From assembly GCA_023101885.1 (NCBI GenBank), contig JALPQD010000102.1, positions 2,912,971-2,976,970 of the forward strand: a stretch of 64,000 nucleotides of DNA, read 5' to 3'. This document shows, one piece after another, positions 56,092 through 64,000 of the stretch. Made by a program: the position numbers and the translations under genes. How positions within the stretch are numbered: the stretch's first letter is position 1; each line of letters opens with the position of its first letter. A model generated the notes under the pieces. The model made no database searches and had not been told where the DNA came from. It saw nothing but the letters and a program-made list of their open reading frames with translations. This DNA comes from Typhlomys cinereus (Eukaryota; Chordata; Mammalia; Rodentia; Platacanthomyidae).

Positions 56092-58560
56092 AGATACACG
56101 TTGTAGAGTTGCAGCTCCCTTTAATTCGATTCAAATAGTAATATTCACAATCATGGTATTGATGTAAACTTGAAGTAATTGACATGTAGTAAACCTTACT
56201 TGAATAAACTCAATGTCCTTACTTTATGTGAATCAGATAAATTGGACTAAAACAAGAGAAAATGATGTAAACTTCATTAGAAAATGATCCAAACATACTG
56301 AATCTGTAAGTCATGGACTTAGAAGAAAAACAGTTTCTTATGTAGTTTGGAAAGTAAAAGAACTGTTTAAATAATGGATATATGAATTTACCTGAGGATC
56401 ACATACTAATGGTTGAAAGAAGAAACCATTAAAATAGCCTGAAACTATAATAGAAAATTCCATCAACTGAAATCATAATGTGCTGATGACTGCATTTCTG
56501 CCTTAGACACGATTGTGACCAGAGGCTACATTCCTAAACTTCATGTACCACATTTGTCCAATAAGTTCAATTTGAGGGTTGCATGGTAATTCAACATGGT
56601 TATTAAAACCTATGGATGCTAAAATACTGATATAATGCATTGGATTATAACCTGAATTGTGGGATCTGGAAATAATTTTAAGTAGGAATATTCTGTTTTG
56701 TAATTTGCTCAATGTGTAGCCTGTTTTACACCTAGTATTTAGAAGAACTAACTGAGTATTTACTGAAATAGTAACTAGAAAATTAATTCAAGTTCTCGGG
56801 ATTGTGGGTTCAGCTTCAAATTGCAGAAGATAAAGACAGTCTTAGATTTCTACATGGCAAAACTTAGAACAGTTAAATATGCTGTAGAGAGGGTGAGTGT
56901 TCTTTCTTTGTCCTCTGTATTTAAAAATGAGTTATTGCTGGTTTTTGAACATCTCAGTTATCACTGCATTCTACAGAGCTTTTATTTCCATTTTGGTTCT
57001 CCAGAAATGAACCCTGAAAATAACAAACAATATGATGGTTTCTCAATAAAATAAAACTAGAATTTCCATATTGTCCAAGTATCCCAGTCCTGGCTGTGGA
57101 TGAACTCAACATTCCAAAGAGACATCTGAATTCCCATGTTAGCTGTGACACTGACTACAACAACTAAATCATGGAATAGTCTTCATGCCTATCAAAAGTG
57201 AAAGGATGAAAACAAAGACAATGCAAATATACCTTGTATCATTCAGCCTTAAACAAAAATGGAATCTTGTCATTTGCAGAAAAATTGATACAACATCACA
57301 TAAGAAAAATGTACATTAATGTACAAAATAAGGAAAACACTTCTCTGAGCTAATAAAGCAGTTGCCAATGAAGCACCAATTTACTATAAAATTCTATCAT
57401 CCTTTCTTCCTTTCTTCTTCCTGTCTTCCTCCACTAGGAACCTGCACCTGGGCAGGGATACAAAATGCTCCATTTACTATTGGGCTTTGCAGAAGAGATG
57501 TTACTAACAATAAATCTTATATCATTCCAAACATTTTTATGTAGTATCACAAATGAAGAAAAGTTATTTGTCCTTAAAATTTATACATACACAAACATAC
57601 TATTAGAAATAATATTACAAAATACCTGAATGACACATGTAATGTTATTGGTAAAATACAGTAAGTTTTACTAATAGCCAGCTTACAAACTTCTAGAATA
57701 AAAACATGCAATTTGAAAATTGGGATCTACAAGAATTAGTTATGTATTATCAGCCATAAATCAGTATACATTTATTTGTTAACTTTTCCCACTAGCTGAA
57801 TTTGGGGTTAAATTCACTTTGTTATTATTCGTAACCATGGAAACCAGAAGTTTATCTCATCATCACAGTCCAGGCATGTAGTTCGATGTGTTATGAAATC
57901 AACTGAATCTTTGTTGGCCAACTGGAGTTTACCCAGGGTTACATGGCTTTGTGACTGTAATCAAAAACCAAGACTTTGTAAGATACTGACAAGGTGAATA
58001 AATCAGCGAGGTCATGCTTGATTGGCGTCAAACTATCATAAGAGGATTTAAAAAATGCTCACAAAGGAGCAGAGCTAATGGCATTTTGCAAGTAGCAGTG
58101 AAGGGAATGTTAAGATATTTAGTTCCAGTTCTGGGCAAATAACTGCAAAGGTTACTATTTCATTTCATACCAACACTGTCTACATCTGCACAAGGAAGAA
58201 GTCGGAATAGGTGACTTCTCAAATGTTCCAGAACGTCAGTTTAAGTCTTTGTCTTATGATTAGTTTTGAGGAGCAGCATTAAATGGTTTGCTACTATTGC
58301 AAGTTGTAGAAAATCATTGAGAAGTTTCCCCCGGCAGTTGTCTGCATTATAAAAAAAGCAAAGTGACAATCTGTTTTGTTTTGCTTTGGAGACATATTCC
58401 TGCTTTATGAAAACTTTCCTCAGAATTCAAAAGGCTCAGGTTCTTTGTGAAATACCCACAGAAAGGAAATTAAAGTATTAGCCTGGCCTGGCAACTGCCA
58501 GTGGTGAGTACTGAACTATGTGGAGGCTTGTTTATCTGAAGGTTAGCCAAGGCTCTGGTA
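56092..58560. other. Unassigned AT-rich sequence
   Basis: About 2.5 kb without a supported gene or repeat. A MIR- or L2-like hint near 57925-57970 is too weak to enter. Confidence 0.4.
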
Positions 58561-58573
58561 AAGAATATGGGCT

Positions 58574-59104
58574 CAAAGAGAGGCCACAAGAGGCCTAGAC
58601 CCCAGCAGAGTAGACAAGCCTCATGTCCCATAGGCTATGAGGAGTTGAAGAGAGATAAGATCATGTGGGGGGAGGGGAGTTTAGGGACTAGAGCTGGATG
58701 AGCGAAGGGAACGGCCCCTATCAGTGGGGTGTCTGGAGGAGGATCAATTTGGTATGCCAAAGAGGCCTGAACCCTCCACTCCCCACAAGAGTCCATAGAA
58801 GTGGCCAGGTAGGAAGGTGGGAGGAAGTGGGATGGATTGATAAAAGAAAGGGAAAGGGAGGGGATGGGAGGGAGGGAGATGGAGGGAAACAGGGATTAGT
58901 ACTCAATAAGCTTGCAAAACTAAAAAAACAAAAGGGTTGACAAGCCAGAAGAAACCCGGAAGTCCATAGAAACAGGCAGGCAGGAGGGTAAGAAGGAGTG
59001 GGATGGAATGATGAAGGGAAGGGGATGGGAGGGAGGTGGGGGTGGATGGAATGAGGAATAAGGACTCAATATGCTTGTAAAACTAGAAAAATAAAATAAT
59101 TAAA
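58574..59104 (+). mobile_element. 5'-truncated L1 3' end (type 2) with two successive 3' termini
   Basis: Candidate target-site duplication 'aatatgggct' (58564-58573 and 59107-59116). A type 2 UTR runs to 'actcaataagcttgcaaaactaaa' (58900-58930) and an A-rich end. Then a second, similar 3' UTR end ('aacaggcaggcaggagg' to 'aatatgcttgtaaaactagaaaaataaaata') follows immediately. Together they look like one insertion with a doubled tail. Confidence 0.8.
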
Positions 59105-59116
59105 AAAATATGGGCT

Positions 59117-60700
59117 AGTGCTTTCTCAATTGCATTTTTCTGTGAGACATCTAATATGTGTTTAAGTAATTGCATAGAAGAATAAGTTTCTTCGCATTGT
59201 TATAGATCTAATTTATTTTCAAATATGGAAACGAAAAGACACTCAAAGTGTTAAGACAGAAAATATCACTTGTTTTAGCTTTACTCATAAGAATGACATG
59301 AGGACAGAGTTTGAAAAGCTGATAAGCTCAGTCTCACTGACCATATGTTTTCCCCAGATTTATTTCCAGTGCCCAGTTCTATTATCTGAAAAAGAGTGTG
59401 TTATCTTCCGATGAATACACTTGGATGTGCTGTGCTCATCATAAAATGCAGGTCCAAGTTACTCATCATCTCTGGATTTAAACTTGGCTTCTCTTTCCAT
59501 TGCTTTTGTTTTACCCTGGCTAGAAATCTTCAGTCATCATTGAGGCTTTCCTGTCCATTTCTAATATCATTTTATCCAGATTGTCATCATGTTTCTTCTT
59601 TCTAGATATTGTTTATCAGAGTTTTCCCTCCTCATATAGCACTATGCTTAACCCTATTGGCTAATATCTAGAATCAACTCTTAACTGGCCTTCTTATTTC
59701 TAGATTATATTTTTTGAATACATAGGACATATTACTTTGCCACAGATTTTATTCTCTATATATCTGATCACTTATCATCTGTAAAATGAATATTTCTATC
59801 TCTACTCTTGAACCAGGTTGTAACTTGAGAATTTTCTTGGCTTTCAATGTCTTTTGCACTCTGTATTCTCCTACTTAAGCAACCCAAATAATCATATTGC
59901 CATTCTCATTTATTGCTCTGTGCAATATACTACAACCAAATTTAAAAGAATTACAGGCATATTATATATATATACATATATATGTATATATATATTAGCA
60001 AATTCTCAGCAGCTGACTTAACAAAGACCTCTAAGTGCATGAGCTCTCAGATAAAGGTATAGAAATAACTTAATCTTGGATGTGAGGTTCCTCAACATAA
60101 CTTTAAATCACATGTCAGGCAGAATTAATTCTGAGTTGCTTAAATATATTTTAAGACAAGGTGCAAAATTCTTTAAAGAATCAAAGAAATACGTAGTACC
60201 AGCAGCGCAATATTCACAATTACTAGCACCCAATAAATACATTATATGAAAGCCAAAATGAAGGAACATGTGATCAGTGCCTGGTACAAAACATCAATTG
60301 ATGGAAATCCATGAGGTACATACTGGCTATTTAACATTTGTCTACTGTACTTATCACTTTGTCCTCTGAGTCCATCTTAAAGACACTCAAAAATATACAT
60401 AGTAAGGAGATGGCATAGAGGATTTCAAAATACTGAAATGAAACTCAAAAGATGAAAAACAGAACATCTAAAATAAAAGTATATTTGGTGAAAGTAATCA
60501 TATATTAGGTACTGCAGAAGGAAAAGACATCAGGAAACTCAAATGCATAGCAACAGAAACATTATAAAAATATCTGAGCCATGACAAGCTAGCATACATG
60601 GAACTGAGTACAAGAAAGAGATGAGATGGTACCTTAGAAATGGTATGAAAGAAGTTTGAAAGCAATTGATAAGAAATAAAGGACTAATTTTTCTTTTTTA
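59117..60700. other. Unassigned sequence with a (TA)n tract
   Basis: No gene recognised. An AT/TA microsatellite lies at 59961-59998. Loose L2-like wording occurs at 59500-59700, and A-rich L1M-like sequence may begin near 60400. Confidence 0.4.
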
Positions 60701-60705
60701 AAAGT

Positions 60706-61320
60706 TATTATTTTATTTTTCTAGTTTTACAAGCATATTGAGTACTCATCCCTGTTTCCCTCTATCCCCTTCCCTTCCTTTCATCAATCCATCCTGCCCT
60801 CTTCCACCCTCATGTCTGTCTGTTTCTGTGAACCCCCTGGTTCCCTATGGCTTGTCTACTTTCATGAGATACAAAGTTCAGGCCTCTTGTGGCATACAAA
60901 GTTGCCTCTCATCAGGCCACCTCACTCATCCAACTTTAGTCCCCGAGATTTCCACTGTATATTCTTATCTTTTTTGAGTTCCTCTATAGTCTATGGGGGA
61001 ATATTGGTATGTCAGTCATTGTGCATGTCTGGTAAGGACAAGTCTCACTGCAGTGAGTTCCTGTCCTGGATGCAGCAGTCCTGCCTTGAATGGAGCGTCT
61101 TGTTCAACAGTGAATCTTCTTATCTTTAGGTTCTTACGATCTCACCATCCGCTCTTCTGTGAGGTTTCCCAAGCCTTAGAATGGGGAGAGATTAGGTTGG
61201 CCTGATTCTGGATGAACCTTGCTGGGTTGCTGATATTCTGTATTATGGCTGGCTGTTGCTGTTCACTTCATTGCTCTTCTACTGCCCTAGGCTGCATCCT
61301 GTCAGGGTTTTGAGATCCTT
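60706..61320 (-). mobile_element. L1 3' UTR, type 2
   Basis: A reversed 3' end: 'ttatttttctagttttacaagcatattgagtactc', pyrimidine-rich 'ttccctctatccccttccc', 'ttgtgcatgtctggtaaggacaagtctcactgcagtgag', 'tcttacgatctcaccatcc' and 'ggttggcctgattctggatg'. It is homologous to 37225-37765. Frames of 79, 105 and 70 codons are incidental. Confidence 0.85.
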
Positions 61321-61433
61321 CACATCTGTTGTAGAAGGGAAAAATACACAGCGAAGACTAATTTCTCAATGTTAACAAAAACTATACCCATGTTCCAAAA
61401 TCTCAGTGAAACCCAAATTGAAGAAAACATTCT

Positions 61434-61437
<4 letters not shown>

Positions 61438-61483
<46 letters not shown>

Positions 61484-61497
61484 GAGAGAGGAGAGAA
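61438..61497. repeat. (GA)n microsatellite
   Basis: About 40 bp of uninterrupted GA, then a broken GGAGAGAG stretch. Confidence 0.97.
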
Positions 61498-61619
61498 ACT
61501 TCCACAAAGACATAACTGTTAAAATCAGCAGAAAAATGAAAAGCATGAACAAAAATAGAGACTAGGATGCATCTATATGCATAGAAAAAGGGGACATAAG
61601 AACAATAGAAAGCATCTTG

Positions 61620-62720
61620 TCAGAAAACATGAAATAGAAAAAGTAAACTAGCAAATTTTAAGACTCTGAATATAAATGAAAATAATTCAGAGAAATTTTC
61701 AAAGGTTTTTTAAAAAGTCATGGGCTAAAGCAAAAATCACAATCATTTCCAAATATTTGAAATGAATGGAAGTAAAAATTAAAGTAAAAAAGTGACATGG
61801 TACCAGAACAATGCTTTAAAGGTAAATTACAGCAATAAATACGTTAGAAAAATGATTACAAACCATTGATACAATAAAGGAAAACAGAAAGTAAATAATA
61901 AAAATAAAATTAGAAATAAAAAATCTGAGAAGAGAAAAATCCATGAAATAAAAAATTTGTTCTTTGATCAATATATCTGTTAAACATCTAGTTAGGTTAA
62001 GCAAGCATGAAAAATAAATAACATAAGTTATCTGTGTCAATAATTAAAACAGTATACAACTATGCATTCTGTAGATAATAAAGAGGGAAAGGTCATGTTA
62101 TAGAAAATTTTATTCGCACAATTTACATGAAATAAACATGTTTCTTAAAGGATACAAGTGGCTAAAGCTTAAGTGAAGAAAAGACAACCTAAAAGGCCAG
62201 TATATAAGTTCATGTTAAAATGCATAGTGCCATTCATCAGGGAAATAAACGTTAAATATATAGTAATATGACACCACATTCATGTTTTCAATAGCAGTGA
62301 TATTTGTATCCCTTGGCAGTTTGTAGGTATTAGCCATGAACTATGAAGAGTTCAAATAGTATTAACTAGTGAATGAATAAACACTCTATGGTGAATCTAC
62401 ATAATGGAATGTTACTCAGCAGCAAGAAAGAAATTGCCAGTATGTGCACTGTCAAGGACAATTCTCAACAGTGTTAATTTCACTGAAGGAAGCTATAACC
62501 TCCACACCTGCAAGATACATACTATTTAAATACTTTTACTTGAAATTCAAGAAGAAGATGTACTACTGTTCTACAAAATTGACCAATGGAGTCAGGGAAG
62601 GGTGTGAGGACTGATTGCAAAGAGACAAAGTTATATTTTAAGAGGTGAAAAGAATATACTAAATCTCTTTTCACCACTGTATGACTATACACTTTTGCCA
62701 AAAGTCATGATTTTTGTAGC
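61620..62720 (+). mobile_element. Ancient L1M relic, ORF2 to 3' end
   Basis: Collinear decayed motifs: 'aaattagaaataaaaaatctg' and 'caaatttgttctttgatc'-type sequence (the TNKSWFFEKI region) at 61890-62000, then the ORF2 C-terminal area 'gaatgaataaacactctatggtgaatctacataatggaatgttactcagcagc' (about 62370-62425), and the 3' UTR-like end to about 62720. No frame is open. Confidence 0.7.
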
Positions 62721-62724
62721 CTTA

Positions 62725-64000
62725 AATTAAGAAGTCTTCTTATATTTAGAATGTATTTCAAAATAAGCTAATTTATAAAAGTAAAATGCAAACAAAAAAC
62801 ATGCATGTCAAATTATGGAAGCCCTTACGGTAACTGTTTGCTTTAGAACCACTTAGCCTCTGTCAAATTTGGGAAGTCTTCTGCCCAATTTGGAGTCAAC
62901 TCCCCAATCTCAGTTCTGGTCTATCTTTCACCACTCTACGGATCCTCTAACTGGATGATCTGACTTGCCTCTCTATGCAAACACTTATAGTCTTATTCCT
63001 CATCCAGAGTTTGAACTATGATATTTGAGTGTTTGGACTCTACAGAGTCCACAAAGAGGCTCAGAACTAAAAGCAAATGAGCCATTCCAGAGTCCAACAG
63101 AGATGCTTCCCCACTTCATCTTCTGAGAGTGGCTGACTTCTCACTTGGAATATGTTTACCTCCTTCTTTCTCTTTCAGGAGCACCCAACTTCACTATCAG
63201 GCCTTTTTCCTTTCTTATTTGGATACTCACTTTTCAAAGCCCTTAAAACCAGAGATGGCATACATCTTTTGGGACCCTGTTCTTTGCATTGCCTTTCCAA
63301 ATATATTTTTTAAATACCACATAGTGTGTTAGGTGGTGTAATTCATTAGGTAGAGCAATTTGTGTGGGAAGTTAAAATTACACAAATACTCTGGTCACTC
63401 CTGCCAGATCTTTCTCCCTTCTGGAATGCTTGGTTACCCTGTGCCTATTACTCCTATCTGTGGGTTCACCAGAAAACCCAAACTTTTCAGGACTCAGAGA
63501 CTGGGCCCAGTTCTAGGAAGGTCTTGTCAGCTGTGCTCTCACTTGATAAAAGAGTAATTTTGTTTTTAATGGTTAAAAGCCTGTGCTGCCAAAAGAGCCT
63601 GAAAGTGATTTACGGTCCATAGGTGTTCATTGGATCTTGTTGTTTCATGAATGGTATCTTAGGGCTAGAACTGACTTTGTTCATGGGTCCCTTGCCTATC
63701 CTTCCGGTATAACATGTGGAAGGAAGGGGAGTGTGACAAATTTGATGTCTAAATATTCTAAATGCATCTTAAGTATCATATTTTCTACTAAAGATAAAGA
63801 CCTTGAAGAAATGTCATATTTTGTATCATATTTGCCTTTTTTTCCTTGTACTTAAATTATTTTTTAGAATCTAGCCTTGGCTTTTTTATCTTGTAGACCA
63901 AAGGACGCAATGAAGGTTTGACTATCACACTAAATTAAAATTTACATTTATAGAATCAAATACTCCATATTTTCTAAGCTACAGATATCATTAAATAATT
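62725..64000. other. Unassigned sequence to window end
   Basis: The plus frames at 63129-63332, 63360-63557, 63362-63622 and 63583-63855 (65-90 codons) overlap in different phases and have no recognised domain. I do not call a gene. Confidence 0.4.

Noticed and set aside
63129..63855. Cluster of overlapping plus-strand frames near the window end
   Set aside because: They lie in different phases with no domain, no shared splice logic and no repeat signature. Not enough to call exons.
1..64000. CRISPR array, operon or other prokaryotic system
   Set aside because: No spaced direct repeats of the right type. Base composition, SINEs and LINEs show mammalian nuclear DNA.

Overview
The window is mammalian nuclear DNA from a rodent. 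It carries a B2-superfamily tRNA-derived SINE, B1, B3-, B4- and ID-like SINEs, several generations of L1, ERVL-MaLR-type LTR elements, and ancient L2, MIR and MLT1 relics. That mixture fits the mouse-related clade. The dominant SINE is not the mouse or rat B2 type: it has a longer, GC-rich body and an AATAAA-containing A-rich tail. This suggests a dipodoid (jerboa-like) or other non-murine lineage. The assignment is an inference from family knowledge and was not tested by a search.

I find no intact protein-coding gene, no rRNA or tRNA gene and no CRISPR. The window looks like intergenic or deep intronic, AT-rich sequence. Most open frames are antisense or microsatellite artefacts, or pieces of dead retroelements. 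The best gene-derived candidate is a frameshifted membrane-protein relic at 25.03-25.54 kb on the minus strand; I could not name its parent.

Layout. 0-6.5 kb: mostly unique AT-rich DNA with a GT/GA microsatellite, old L1 3' UTR and ORF2 pieces and B2/B4-like SINEs. 6.5-13.5 kb: an L1 cluster, with a 4.8-kb dead L1 (about 6.83-11.66 kb), an LTR fragment (12.2-12.5 kb) and a second L1 3' end (12.9-13.5 kb). The main L1 has an insertion and a large deletion in its RT region, and its 3' UTR holds a 222-bp near-perfect copy of the downstream LTR segment. 15-20.2 kb: MLT1, two minus-strand SINEs, an old L1 3' UTR and a MaLR element with LTR, tRNA-Leu-type primer-binding site, internal region and LTR. 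25-27.4 kb: the pseudogene, then an L1 3' end with target-site duplication and a young SINE in its flank. 31-53 kb: scattered LTRs, SINEs and L1 3' ends. 54-64 kb: an L2 relic, a young SINE, an L1 with two successive 3' ends and a very old L1M relic split by a younger L1.

The elements do not form a pathway; they record layered insertions. SINE mobilisation is expected to depend on L1 enzymes, and the paired target-site duplications reported here fit L1-type target-primed insertion. The most unusual observations are the 222-bp LTR copy in an L1 3' UTR, a perfect 46-bp repeat 909 bp apart next to a splice-donor-like sequence, L1 insertions whose 3' ends look like transductions, and two subfamilies of one SINE with contrasting base composition.
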